In this document: piece after piece, positions 1-8,142 of the stretch | Position numbering within the stretch: position 1 is the stretch's first letter | Layout: the number at the start of each line of letters is the position of its first letter | Assembly (NCBI GenBank): GCA_027592155.1 | Contig: JAQCKY010000021.1 | Span: 1-11,520, forward strand | Reading direction: 5' to 3' | From: Pseudomonadota bacterium | GTDB taxonomy: Bacteria; Pseudomonadota; Alphaproteobacteria; Rhodospirillales; UBA2165 | Length of the DNA stretch: 11,520 nucleotides | Notes under the pieces: model-generated | Told to the model about the DNA's origin: nothing | Seen by the model: the letters and a program-made list of their open reading frames with translations, nothing else | The model's database searches: none | Made by a program: the position numbers and the translations under genes

Positions 1-307
1 CGCCCTCTCCTGCCGGGAAACCGCGATACGCGATCCTATGGGTAGCATATGTTAGAATCTATCCACTAGCACGGGTGATCCAATCACGCATTCTCCATGC
101 GCGTCTTCTGTTGTCCTGAATCAGCTTCCTTCTGCGTTCATATCAAAATATGTGTTTGCATGGCGTTATATGAGGTTTTCTGCGGTTCCTCTGGAAGGCT
201 GTCACGAACTCCGCTAGCATTCGTGGCGATCAAATTGGATTCTGCAAAGTTGGTTTTCGATTTTCCGTATTGTCGGCGAATTCGAGCATAGGTTTAGAGC
301 GTAGGGT
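1..307. other. Leading region with no recognised gene
   Basis: I see no convincing coding sequence here. Short open frames exist on the plus strand (for example 97-291) but they lack a ribosome binding site and their translations resemble no family I know. The frame starting at base 3 stays open to about 119 and could be the end of an upstream gene, but nothing in it is recognisable. A small inverted repeat, GTGAT-CCA-ATCAC, lies at 75-87. The stretch from about 130 to 300 is more AT-rich than the downstream genes and probably holds the promoter of the receiver protein, but I could not find a persuasive -35/-10 pair. Confidence 0.5.
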
Positions 308-1876
308 ATGGCTGAATTTCGCTTTGATCAGGTAAATGTGCTGTTTGTTGATCCTGATGGCGGCTCGCGCGATAGTATCAGAAGCATCCTGCAAAATAGC
401 AGCTTTCGCAGCACGCGCTCGGCGGGCAGTTTTTATGAACTCCTAAAATGCACCGAGGCACCGGGACCCGATCTTTTAATCTGCGAAACCGATATGGAAG
501 ACGGCGATATATGTCAGTGGATTCGCGACATGCGCCACCAACGGGCCGGTTGCGATCCGTTTCTTCCGGTTATCGCCACGACATGGACGCCGACGCCTGA
601 CTTGGTTAGGCGTGTAATCGACGCCGGTGCTGATGATCTCCTTACAAAGCCGTTGTCTTCCGAACTTTTGCTCAATCGCATCCGCACGTTGAGTGCCAAT
701 CGGAAACCTTTTGTTGTCACCAGCGATTATATTGGCCCTGATCGGCACCGGGCTAGTCAACGGCCCAATAAGACAAAGTTGGTTCATGTGCCCAATCGCC
801 TCAAGATCAGGAGCTTGGTCGGTGCGAGCGAGCCAAAAGAACTGCACAGCGCCATAGAGGCTGCGCTCAGCACCATCAATGAGCAGAAAATCGATCGCCA
901 TGTGGAGCGGATCAGACAAATGGTCGATCAGCTTGCACCCGCGCAGGCTGTTGGTACAGACAATGATGATGTTAACCGGGATCTTCGAACCCTCCACGAG
1001 ATCGTGGAAGATATTAGCAAGCGTATGGCTGGGACAGCCTACGAGCAAATCTCCGAACTCTGCGGGACCATGTTGTCTGCTGTCGAATCGATTCGACGCG
1101 CCCCGGGCAACGCGTCCAGCCGCGACCAGAAACTACTCGTACCGCTTTCAATGGCCATAGAGGCAAGCTTTATCGGTACCGGTGAGGCGGCCGCGACCGC
1201 CCGCGAGGCGCTAAATAAGGCTGACGGAGCCAACGTCTTTTTGGATGCGGCAACGGCACGCGCTCTTAACGAAGCTGATACCAAAGCCGATACAGAGCGC
1301 GGACCGTCTCAACGGCGCACCAAATTTGTCCTGCGCCTTGTTGCCGGAAAGATATCGCACTTACTCAGCAGTCACACGGGGCGACGCGAGATCATACCGC
1401 GCACATTTCTGCGAGGGTTTGACGAGTACCTCCTCATGTTGCTGGGCGAGGAACTGTATGACGAACTAAATCCCAAGGCGCGCGATGTGTTGGAGAAAAT
1501 CGGATCCGACGACGATGCTGTTATCTGGAAGACGATACAGGAGAATGAAGAGTACTTGGCGTTTTCCTATTCCGTCCTCACCCACATCTTGCTCAAGTTT
1601 ACGAACTTTACCCGCGGCAAGCGGAACTTTATGGGTATCGTCAATACGGTGATCGCTGAAACCCTTCGCGATAACCGCGGTTATGACGGCCGCGATATCT
1701 TCACTGAAGGACACTTCAATCTGGTATTCACCACCTTGTTTGCCGACGTTTTTGCTGTCCTCAGTGAAGAAGAGGGACCGGAACAGATCGATAACCTGCT
1801 AGGTGCCGGTACGGCTGCGCAGCTGGGGAAAATACACGATGAATACAAGCTGCACACACAACGCGGCGCTGCCTAG
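308..1876 (+). CDS. Receiver-domain protein with long unrecognised C-terminal region
   Basis: The 522-residue product begins with a CheY-like receiver domain (about residues 9-128). The acidic pocket is represented by D15 and D17 in VDPD, the switch Thr by T91/T92, and the conserved Lys by K114 in TKPL. Where most receivers have the phosphoacceptor Asp, the aligned residue is Glu (E60 in LLICETDMEDG). This could mean a permanently 'on' or non-phosphorylated receiver, although D62 lies two residues away. Residues 135-148 (FVVTSDYIGPDRHR) match a linker common in alphaproteobacterial response regulators. Residues 150-522 look mostly helical and soluble; I see no DNA-binding, GGDEF, EAL, HD-GYP, kinase or phosphatase signature, so the output is unknown. 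The start is the first ATG of the open frame; the ribosome site is weak (GAG about 8 bases upstream). No histidine kinase lies nearby, so this may be an orphan regulator. Receiver fold confident, role unknown. Confidence 0.85.
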   Translation: MAEFRFDQVNVLFVDPDGGSRDSIRSILQNSSFRSTRSAGSFYELLKCTEAPGPDLLICETDMEDGDICQWIRDMRHQRAGCDPFLPVIATTWTPTPDLVRRVIDAGADDLLTKPLSSELLLNRIRTLSANRKPFVVTSDYIGPDRHRASQRPNKTKLVHVPNRLKIRSLVGASEPKELHSAIEAALSTINEQKIDRHVERIRQMVDQLAPAQAVGTDNDDVNRDLRTLHEIVEDISKRMAGTAYEQISELCGTMLSAVESIRRAPGNASSRDQKLLVPLSMAIEASFIGTGEAAATAREALNKADGANVFLDAATARALNEADTKADTERGPSQRRTKFVLRLVAGKISHLLSSHTGRREIIPRTFLRGFDEYLLMLLGEELYDELNPKARDVLEKIGSDDDAVIWKTIQENEEYLAFSYSVLTHILLKFTNFTRGKRNFMGIVNTVIAETLRDNRGYDGRDIFTEGHFNLVFTTLFADVFAVLSEEEGPEQIDNLLGAGTAAQLGKIHDEYKLHTQRGAA

Positions 1877-1942
1877 CGGATGGTTTGGGCAGCCGTGAAT
1901 GCGCAGTCGGCAAATTGTCGCGCCACAGTACCAAGTTGAGCG

Positions 1943-1971
1943 ATGACCTGCCCGTCCGCCTGTGCTATGAC
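1943..1971 (+). promoter_or_regulatory. Candidate promoter for the tkt cluster
   Basis: ATGACC (1943-1948) and TATGAC (1966-1971) are separated by 17 bases and each matches four of six bases of the sigma70 consensus. The implied start of transcription, near 1978, leaves about 60 bases of leader before the transketolase start at 2040. This is the best pair I found in the 163-base gap, but matches of this quality occur by chance, so it is tentative. Confidence 0.3.
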
Positions 1972-2039
1972 TCGGCCCGTCCGTCGGTAACGATGGCTCC
2001 GGTTTCCGCCCAATGACAGTTCCGCCAGGAGAGATTCCG

Positions 2040-4085
2040 ATGACGGTCGCTCGCCCCCAGTCGCCGGATGTACAATTGCCGACAGGGCAGCCCGCGGATG
2101 GGCCACGGGTCGGACATGCCGACATGGCCAACGCTATACGGTTCCTGGCCATGGACGCGGTGCAGAAAGCCAATTCGGGACACCCAGGCATGCCCATGGG
2201 CATGGCGGACGTGGCGACGGTACTGTTTTCCCGTTTTCTCAAATTCGATCCGACCAATCCGGACTGGCCCGATCGCGACCGTTTCGTGCTGTCCAACGGT
2301 CACGGGTCAATGTTGCTGTATGCCGTGCTGCATCTGACCGGATACGCGGATATCAGCATGGAGGAACTGTCGAAGTTTCGGCAGCTCGGATCGCGCACCG
2401 CCGGTCATCCGGAATACGGCCATGCGGCTGGCATTGAGACGACGACCGGGCCGCTGGGACAGGGCCTCGCCAATGCGGTTGGCATGGCGTTGGCCGAGCG
2501 CATGCGCAATGCCCGTTTTGGCGATGATCTGGTCGATCACCATACATACGTTTTTGTCGGTGACGGCTGTCTGATGGAGGGTATCAGCCACGAGGCCATT
2601 TCGATGGCCGGCTATTTGGGGCTGGGTAAGCTGATCGTGCTGTGGGACGACAATCGTATCAGTATCGATGGCGACACCGCACTGACCGTCAAGGACGATC
2701 AATTGGCGCGCTTCTCGGCGTGCGGTTGGGAAACGTCCGCGGTTGATGGCCATGACCCCGACGCTATCGCCAAGGCCATCGAGGCAGCGAAGAAGGCAAA
2801 CCGACCCTCCTTGATTGCTTGCCGGACGGTCATCGGTTATGGCGCGCCATCAAAAGCCGGTACGGCTGCCACCCATGGCGCGCCGCTCGGTGAGCAGGAA
2901 ATTGCCGGCGCGCGCGAGGAACTAGGGTGGCCTTATCAGCCCTTTTCCGTTCCCAACGACATTGTGGCGTGCTGGCGCACTGCGGGATTGCGGGGCGCAT
3001 CGGCGCGGACCGCATGGCAACAGCGCCTGGAGGCGCAAGATGCCGACAATCGCGCGACATTCGAACGCACCGAGGCCGGCGAGTTGCCGGCCGGCTGGCA
3101 ATCGGTTCTCGATGCTCATATCAAGCGCGTTATTGCCGAGAAGCCAAAGTGGGCGACGCGGCAGGCATCGGGTGAGGCGCTAGAGGTTCTGTGTTTGGCC
3201 ATCCCGGAAATGATCGGCGGTTCCGCTGACTTAACGGGTTCCAACAATACCAGAACTTCGGCGTCCACGCCGGTCGGGCCGGATGCATTCGGTGGTGACT
3301 ATATCCACTATGGCGTTCGTGAACACGGCATGGCTGCGGCGATGAACGGAATAGCCCTACACGGTGGGTTCATTCCGTTTTCCGGCACCTTCCTTGTATT
3401 TTCTGACTATATGCGCCCTTCCATTCGGCTGGCAGCATTAATGGGGCAGCGCGTTATTCACGTCCTGACTCATGATTCCATTGGTCTTGGCGAGGACGGC
3501 CCAACCCATCAGCCGGTGGAAAGCCTAGCGGCATTGCGCGCCATCCCGGGCCTCCATGTCTTTCGGCCCGCGGACGCGGTGGAGACCGCCGAATGCTGGG
3601 CGTTGGCGCTGACGAGGCGTGATGGACCGTCAGCCATGGCATTGACCCGCCAGGGTGTTCCGACCCTGCGCGACGAGGCAGCCGAGAACTCTTCTGCCCG
3701 CGGTGCCTACGTGCTGGCCGAGGCCGATGGCGGTGCACGCCAGGTTACCTTGCTGGCGACCGGATCCGAAGTATCGATGGCCATGGCGGCACGGGATGAC
3801 TTGCAGGCGGGTGGCGTGCCAACCGCGGTTGTTTCCATGCCTTGCTGGGAATTGTTCGACGCGCAGGATGCGGCCTATCGCCAACAAGTCCTTGGCCCCG
3901 GCACGATACGGGTTGCTGTCGAGGCTGCCGTTGATTTCGGCTGGCATCGTTATCTAGGCGAAAATGGCGCTTTCGTCGGCATGAAAGGTTTTGGTGCGTC
4001 GGCGCCAGCCAACGAACTTTACGAACATTTTGGCATTACGGCGCAGGCCGTAGCTGCCGCGGCGCGAAAAGGGCTTGGCGTTTAG
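2040..4085 (+). CDS. tkt: Transketolase
   Basis: Thiamine-diphosphate-dependent cytosolic enzyme that moves two-carbon ketol units between sugar phosphates in the non-oxidative pentose phosphate pathway and, where present, the Calvin cycle. The 681-residue length is normal for the family. Visible motifs: SGHPGMPMG near residue 47 and SNGHGSMLLY (substrate and cofactor-binding histidines), the ThDP motif beginning GDG at residues 174-176 and running to the WDDN segment, GGSADLTGSN in the pyrimidine domain, the cofactor-activating Glu in YGVREHGM (E428), and DSIGLGEDGPTHQP. The C-terminal domain (VTLLATGSEV onward) is complete. An in-frame ATG at 2013 exists, but AGGAGAG at 2027-2033 sits six bases before the ATG at 2040, which I prefer. 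Aldolase and epimerase genes follow on the same strand. In many relatives tkt is followed by gap and pgk; these are absent here. The paralogue name cbbT is possible but no RuBisCO or phosphoribulokinase is in view. Confidence 0.96.
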   Translation: MTVARPQSPDVQLPTGQPADGPRVGHADMANAIRFLAMDAVQKANSGHPGMPMGMADVATVLFSRFLKFDPTNPDWPDRDRFVLSNGHGSMLLYAVLHLTGYADISMEELSKFRQLGSRTAGHPEYGHAAGIETTTGPLGQGLANAVGMALAERMRNARFGDDLVDHHTYVFVGDGCLMEGISHEAISMAGYLGLGKLIVLWDDNRISIDGDTALTVKDDQLARFSACGWETSAVDGHDPDAIAKAIEAAKKANRPSLIACRTVIGYGAPSKAGTAATHGAPLGEQEIAGAREELGWPYQPFSVPNDIVACWRTAGLRGASARTAWQQRLEAQDADNRATFERTEAGELPAGWQSVLDAHIKRVIAEKPKWATRQASGEALEVLCLAIPEMIGGSADLTGSNNTRTSASTPVGPDAFGGDYIHYGVREHGMAAAMNGIALHGGFIPFSGTFLVFSDYMRPSIRLAALMGQRVIHVLTHDSIGLGEDGPTHQPVESLAALRAIPGLHVFRPADAVETAECWALALTRRDGPSAMALTRQGVPTLRDEAAENSSARGAYVLAEADGGARQVTLLATGSEVSMAMAARDDLQAGGVPTAVVSMPCWELFDAQDAAYRQQVLGPGTIRVAVEAAVDFGWHRYLGENGAFVGMKGFGASAPANELYEHFGITAQAVAAAARKGLGV

Positions 4086-4162
4086 GGGCCCCGTCTCTGC
4101 CCACCCCGCAGTGGGAATAAGGTAAGATGCGGTCAAGGATTGTCCGAATATGGAGGGGTTCC

Positions 4163-5191
4163 ATGAATATTGAAAAGCTTGCAAAAACAGCCCGGTCGCT
4201 GGTCGCGAACCATCGCGGAATTCTGGCCTCGGATGAGAGCACCGGGACGATCAAGAATCGTTTTGACGGTATTGGCGTTGTCTCGACTGCTGATTCCCGA
4301 CGCGATTATCGCGAACTGCTATTTCGCACCAAGGGCGTCGTAAAATTCGTCAGCGGTGCGATTCTTTACGATGAGACGATCCGCCAAAAGGCTGCGAACG
4401 GTATGTCCTTGGTCCGTGTGATGAAGGCTAAAAACATTCAGCCGGGGATCAAGGTCGACGCCGGGGCCAAACCGTTGGCCGGTGCGCCGGGCGAGACCGT
4501 GACCGAAGGATTGGATGGCCTCAACGAACGCGTCGCCGAATATGCCAAACTGGGTGCGACGTTTGCCAAGTGGCGCGCGGTGATCGACATCGGCCGCAAC
4601 ATTCCCAGCCCCTATGCCATCCACACCAACGCCCATGCCCTCGCGCGGTACGCGCGCATCTGTCAGGAGGGCGGGTTGGTGCCGATCGTCGAACCTGAAG
4701 TGCTGATGGACGGTGGCCACGACATCGTCCGCTGTCAGGAGGTCACGGAGCAGGTCCTGGCCGCTGTATTCAACGAGCTCAATCTTCAAGGTGTGCCGTT
4801 GGAAGGCATTCTGCTGAAGCCCAACATGGTAATTTCAGGCAAGAAGTGCGCCAAACAGGCAAGTGCCAAAGAGATTGCCGAGCGTACGCTTGAATGTTTC
4901 CGGCGCACGGTTCCGGCCGCTGTCCCCGGTATCGTCTTCCTATCCGGCGGCCAGAGCATGCAGGATGCAACGGCCAACCTGAACGCCATGAACGCCATGG
5001 GGCCAAGCCCGTGGAAGCTCAGCTTCTCCTATGGGCGTGCACTTCAGGAAGGACCGCTCAAGGCCTGGAAGGGCATAACGAAAAATGTACCTGCCGCCCA
5101 GAGTTCATTGCTGAAGCGCGCCCGTCTCAATAGCGCTGCCTGCAAGGGCAGCTATCGGCCCGCCATGGAAAAGGCGGCGGCGAAAAAGTGA
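4163..5191 (+). CDS. fba: Fructose-bisphosphate aldolase, class I
   Basis: Catalyses the reversible cleavage of fructose 1,6-bisphosphate to dihydroxyacetone phosphate and glyceraldehyde 3-phosphate through a Schiff base, with no metal requirement. The 342-residue product matches class I aldolases over its whole length: GILASDEST near the N-terminus, GAKPLAG, FAKWR (K136, R138), the Schiff-base lysine in ILLKPNMV (K219), FLSGGQS, and WKLSFSYGRALQ near the C-terminus. The frame extends upstream to an ATG at 4127, but GGAGGGG at 4152-4158 lies just before the ATG at 4163, and the family starts there, so I chose 4163. It follows tkt by 77 bases and its stop codon overlaps the possible GTG start of the epimerase, which indicates co-transcription. 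It acts in glycolysis/gluconeogenesis and feeds the transketolase step through glyceraldehyde 3-phosphate and fructose 6-phosphate. The class I assignment is clear; class II enzymes have a different sequence. Confidence 0.95.
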   Translation: MNIEKLAKTARSLVANHRGILASDESTGTIKNRFDGIGVVSTADSRRDYRELLFRTKGVVKFVSGAILYDETIRQKAANGMSLVRVMKAKNIQPGIKVDAGAKPLAGAPGETVTEGLDGLNERVAEYAKLGATFAKWRAVIDIGRNIPSPYAIHTNAHALARYARICQEGGLVPIVEPEVLMDGGHDIVRCQEVTEQVLAAVFNELNLQGVPLEGILLKPNMVISGKKCAKQASAKEIAERTLECFRRTVPAAVPGIVFLSGGQSMQDATANLNAMNAMGPSPWKLSFSYGRALQEGPLKAWKGITKNVPAAQSSLLKRARLNSAACKGSYRPAMEKAAAKK

Positions 5192-5205
5192 GTGCGGGTG
5201 GGTTG

Positions 5206-5886
5206 ATGGCTGGCCGCCCGGTGCGGATCGCGCCGTCGATCCTGTCGGCGGACTTCGCCCGTCTAGGCGAGGAAGTGCGGGCCATCGATGCGGCCGGTTG
5301 CGACTATGTCCATGTCGATGTGATGGATGGACATTTCGTGCCCAACATCACGATTGGGCCGATGGTCATAAAAGCCTTGCGACCACATACCGATAAGCCT
5401 TTCGATTGTCATTTAATGATAGCGCCGGTCGATGCCTATCTGTCGGCATTCGCCGAAGCGGGCGCCGATATCATCACTGTCCATGCCGAGGCTGGTCCGC
5501 ACCTCGATCGTAGTCTGCAAGTGATCCGCGGCTTGGGCAAAAAGGCCGGCGTGTCGCTAAACCCCAGTACGCCGGAATCGGTCATCGAGTATGTGCTCGA
5601 CAAGGTTGATCTGGTCTTGATCATGACGGTCAATCCGGGGTTCGGCGGGCAGTCGTATTTGCCATCGCAACTGGAGAAAATCCGTCGGGTTCGAAGCATG
5701 ATCGGGGACAGGCCGATTGAGCTCGAGGTTGACGGCGGTATCAATGCGGATACGGCAGCGGCCGTCGTCGCGGCGGGTGCCGACGTGCTGGTTGCCGGCA
5801 GCGCCGTTTTCCGCACCGCGGACTATCGCGCAAATATCGAAGCCCTGCACCAGGCGATTGCCGGGGAAGCTGCGGCCGTCAGGTGA
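5206..5886 (+). CDS. rpe: Ribulose-phosphate 3-epimerase
   Basis: Interconverts ribulose 5-phosphate and xylulose 5-phosphate, supplying the ketose donor used by the transketolase encoded upstream. It is a complete TIM-barrel enzyme: SILSADFARL at the first strand, HVDVMDGHFVPN with metal ligand H36 and catalytic D38, HLM with ligand H69, MTVNPGFGGQ (phosphate binding), and VDGGI with catalytic D176. The length of 226 residues from the ATG at 5206 fits the family, and the N-terminal spacing before IAPSILSADF is typical. An in-frame GTG at 5188 overlaps the aldolase stop codon (GTGA) and would add six residues; neither start has a strong ribosome site (GGGTGGG at 5196-5202 is very close to the ATG), so the true start is open. 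Translational coupling to the aldolase gene is likely. The 3' end overlaps the convergent Usp gene by 8 bases. Confidence 0.95.
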   Translation: MAGRPVRIAPSILSADFARLGEEVRAIDAAGCDYVHVDVMDGHFVPNITIGPMVIKALRPHTDKPFDCHLMIAPVDAYLSAFAEAGADIITVHAEAGPHLDRSLQVIRGLGKKAGVSLNPSTPESVIEYVLDKVDLVLIMTVNPGFGGQSYLPSQLEKIRRVRSMIGDRPIELEVDGGINADTAAAVVAAGADVLVAGSAVFRTADYRANIEALHQAIAGEAAAVR

Positions 5887-6379
5887 TGGCGTCAAGATCC
5901 TCGTCGGTCATGTTGCCCGGAACGATGGTGACGGGAACGTGGAGCCGCCCGGCCATTTTTTGAACCAACGTGGAGATCATCGGTCCCGGTCCCTCGGGGC
6001 CTGTGGCGGCACCGAGGACCAGCAGGGAAATGCCGGCGTCAGGATCGTCGATCAGGGTAATGAGTTCCTCGACCAATTTGCCTTCACGAATATAGATAAT
6101 GGGCGTCTTGCCGGTACGGGCGTTGACTACCGAGGCAACCACCTGAACCATTTCTTGAGCTTTCTCGCGCTGCTCTTCCAGCATCAGGTTGCCGACGGCC
6201 ATCCAATGCTGGAATTCCGCCGGTTCGATTACATAGAGCAGGGCGACCCGCCCACCCGCATTGTTGGCGCGCTGGCAGGCAAAGCGCAGAGCCTGTGTGA
6301 GCTCTTCGCTTTCATCGACAACGCACAAAAACGTTCTTGGCCGTTTCGGCGCTTCGCGTTTTACATCTTGGTCGGACAT
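5879..6379 (-). CDS. Universal stress protein (UspA family)
   Basis: A 166-residue single Usp domain. It has the usual first strand (FLCVVDESEELTQAL, residues about 17-31), an ALLYVIEP second strand, a helix rich in Glu/Gln with a VVASVV segment, IREGKLVEELI, a LLVLGAATG strand, and the C-terminal VPVTIVPG strand. The ATP-binding loop of ATP-type Usp proteins (G-2x-G-9x-G-S/T) is only loosely matched after LVLG, so nucleotide binding is uncertain. It starts 7 bases after the TIGR02186 gene stop, with an AGGT ribosome site overlapping that stop, so it is the last gene of the permease operon. Usp proteins next to membrane transporters often act as soluble regulatory subunits; that role here is inference. 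The stop overlaps the rpe 3' end on the other strand. Confidence 0.9.
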   Translation of the reverse strand: MSDQDVKREAPKRPRTFLCVVDESEELTQALRFACQRANNAGGRVALLYVIEPAEFQHWMAVGNLMLEEQREKAQEMVQVVASVVNARTGKTPIIYIREGKLVEELITLIDDPDAGISLLVLGAATGPEGPGPMISTLVQKMAGRLHVPVTIVPGNMTDEDLDAIT

Positions 6380-6386
6380 GGTTGAC

Positions 6387-7151
6387 CTAGGTGCGACGGA
6401 ACATCAGATTCGCCAACCATCCTGCCATCACCGCAATAAGGACGGCAAGGATGCCGTAGGCGAGTCCACGGCTATGGGCGAATTCATAAATTTCCGCTTC
6501 GGCACCGGTTTTACGGATCGAAACATTGGTATGCCGGACATTGGCGACGCTTCCCGCGCGGAATTGATAGACATCAACACGGTAGGTGCCGACAGCAACC
6601 GTTGATGGAAACCAGATATCGGTGCGAAACAGTTTGCCGCCGACAAATGTTACGGTTGCGGGCGTTGCCTGGTAGAGCTCCTGGCGCTGCCGTCCGCGGA
6701 TAAGGGCATCGCGAAATTTTTGGATTTCATCCAAGGGCGTCGTCGGGTCCGTGGCCGGCAAATGAAGGTAATTGGCCCCAAGCTGAAGGCGTTCACGCTG
6801 TTCCGCAGGTACAATGCTCTCCAACGGTTGGCTGCTGGCGATAGCATAAAATGCCGGGACCCGGCTGAATTCCATCTGTGAACGATTCATCCATATGCCG
6901 GCAACGCGCTCCTTGCGCCGGACAACCACATCGGTTCGGGGTCCGTTGACAACCACGACGATCTCGCCTGGCGCTTCGACGGAGCCGAATAACAGCAGAC
7001 TCGATCCGACGAATCCGGTCGTGATGGCGACAACCTTCTCCGACAGGTCGACAACCAAATCCCCCTGGGCTACGGCCCGAGAAGTCCCCCCGGCGAGTGT
7101 GATACCCAGGCAAAAAAACATGCTGCAGGAAAATCGAGTCAGGTGTGGCAT
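6387..7151 (-). CDS. TIGR02186 (Alph_Pro_TM) family membrane-anchored protein
   Basis: The 254-residue product has an N-terminal signal peptide (hydrophobic residues about 10-22, likely cleavage after AVA at 26-28), a mainly beta-type extracytoplasmic region of about 195 residues, and one C-terminal membrane helix (about 226-248) followed by a short basic tail. This layout and the text of the mature N-terminus (DLVVDLS followed by ITTGFVGSSLLLFG) match the TIGR02186 family of uncharacterised alphaproteobacterial proteins, as I remember it. The ATG shares one base with the stop of the upstream permease gene (TGATG), which implies translational coupling and suggests a fixed ratio, perhaps a physical complex. 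The soluble domain would face the periplasm. A role as accessory subunit or periplasmic substrate-capture partner of the permease is inference; no catalytic motif is visible. Confidence 0.85.
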   Translation of the reverse strand: MPHLTRFSCSMFFCLGITLAGGTSRAVAQGDLVVDLSEKVVAITTGFVGSSLLLFGSVEAPGEIVVVVNGPRTDVVVRRKERVAGIWMNRSQMEFSRVPAFYAIASSQPLESIVPAEQRERLQLGANYLHLPATDPTTPLDEIQKFRDALIRGRQRQELYQATPATVTFVGGKLFRTDIWFPSTVAVGTYRVDVYQFRAGSVANVRHTNVSIRKTGAEAEIYEFAHSRGLAYGILAVLIAVMAGWLANLMFRRT

Positions 7152-8065
7152 CAGAGGCTGAGCGCCTCGGCTATGTTGTATGGATCGACCGGAACGGCAA
7201 TGAGGTCGAACACAAGCTTAATGCAGACTGCGATAACCATCAGTGCCAGCAGGCCACGCAATTGTTCTCCGGGGAGGCGATTGCTGAATCGGGCGCCAAT
7301 TTGCGCCCCAACCACACCGCCAATCAACAACAGCAGGGCAAGAACGATATCCACTGTGTAGTTGGTTGCCGCCTGCAGGACGGTGACGTTGGCCGTAACG
7401 AAGATAATCTGAAAAAGCGACGTACCGACAACGATAGACGTCGGCATGCCGAGTACATAGATCATTGCCGGCACCATGATGAAGCCGCCGCCAACCCCCA
7501 TGATCGCCGAAAGAACGCCAACGATGAGGCCAACGGTAAGGGGTAGGAGCGCGCTGATATAGAGGCGGGATTTGCGAAAGCGCATCTTGAACGGTAGGCC
7601 ATGCAGCCAGTTGTGGTGGTGGTGCTTGGTGGGAATGTGCTGGCGCCGTCGCAGGATTGTCCGCGTACTTTCCCAAAGCATGAGCAGGCCAATGGTTCCC
7701 AAGAAAACAACGAAGGACAGCCGGATAACGAGATCGATCTGCCCCAGCTCGCGCAGCAGTGTAAAGAGCCATACGCCAAATGCTGAGCCAACGATGCCAC
7801 CGATCAACAGCATCACGCCCATTCGGAAATCAACATTGCCGCGGCGCCAGTGGGCCAAGACGCCGGAAACCGATGCGGCAACGATCTGATTGGCTTCGGT
7901 TGCCACCGCGACGGCGGGTGGAATGCCGATAAAGATGAGCAGCGGCGTCATGAGAAAACCGCCGCCAACACCGAATAGCCCTGAGACCAGCCCGACGACG
8001 CCTCCCATACCCAAGATGACTAAGATGTTCACGGACATCTCGGCAATAGGTAAGTAAATTTGCAT
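7151..8065 (-). CDS. TauE/SafE family permease
   Basis: Integral inner-membrane protein of about 304 residues with eight or so predicted membrane helices in two homologous halves. Each half carries the family's glycine motif, GLFGVGGGF near residues 30-37 and IMGVGGGFIM near 188-197. TauE/SafE proteins move sulfite, sulfonates or other small organic anions; the substrate here cannot be read from sequence. The frame is open to an ATG at 8170, but a near-consensus promoter places transcription start near 8135, downstream of that codon. The ATG at 8065 gives the start MQIYLPIAEMSVN, which I recall as typical of this subfamily, so I chose it; its ribosome site is weak. A His cluster (HHHH, residues 148-151) lies in the polar loop between the halves. 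It heads an operon with the TIGR02186 and Usp genes. Confidence 0.92.
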   Translation of the reverse strand: MQIYLPIAEMSVNILVILGMGGVVGLVSGLFGVGGGFLMTPLLIFIGIPPAVAVATEANQIVAASVSGVLAHWRRGNVDFRMGVMLLIGGIVGSAFGVWLFTLLRELGQIDLVIRLSFVVFLGTIGLLMLWESTRTILRRRQHIPTKHHHHNWLHGLPFKMRFRKSRLYISALLPLTVGLIVGVLSAIMGVGGGFIMVPAMIYVLGMPTSIVVGTSLFQIIFVTANVTVLQAATNYTVDIVLALLLLIGGVVGAQIGARFSNRLPGEQLRGLLALMVIAVCIKLVFDLIAVPVDPYNIAEALSL

Positions 8066-8130
8066 TGGCCGATATGGCCCCGCTGCGGGACTCGACGTCA
8101 CTAAGGGCGACCGTCGTTCTAATTGTTGAG

Positions 8131-8142
8131 TAATATATATTA
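8131..8142. promoter_or_regulatory. 12-bp palindrome over the transcription start
   Basis: TAATATATATTA is a perfect 12-bp palindrome that abuts the -10 element and covers the predicted transcription start of the permease operon. A dyad in this position is where a repressor dimer would block RNA polymerase. AT-rich dyads are used, for example, by ArsR-family sulfide/peroxide sensors of the BigR/SqrR type, which control TauE-like genes in some alphaproteobacteria; that link is only a suggestion. AT-rich sequence gives palindromes easily by chance. Confidence 0.35.

Noticed and set aside
476..1048. 190-residue open frame on the minus strand inside the receiver gene
   Set aside because: It lies antisense to a well-supported gene, has no ribosome site or recognisable domain, and looks like a codon-bias shadow.
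1799..2296. 165-residue minus-strand frame over the receiver/tkt boundary
   Set aside because: Overlaps two real genes and has no domain or start signal.
4100..4115. Terminator between tkt and fba (CCCAC-CCCGCA-GTGGG)
   Set aside because: The stem is only five pairs and AATAAG, not a T run, follows; tkt and fba are more likely co-transcribed.
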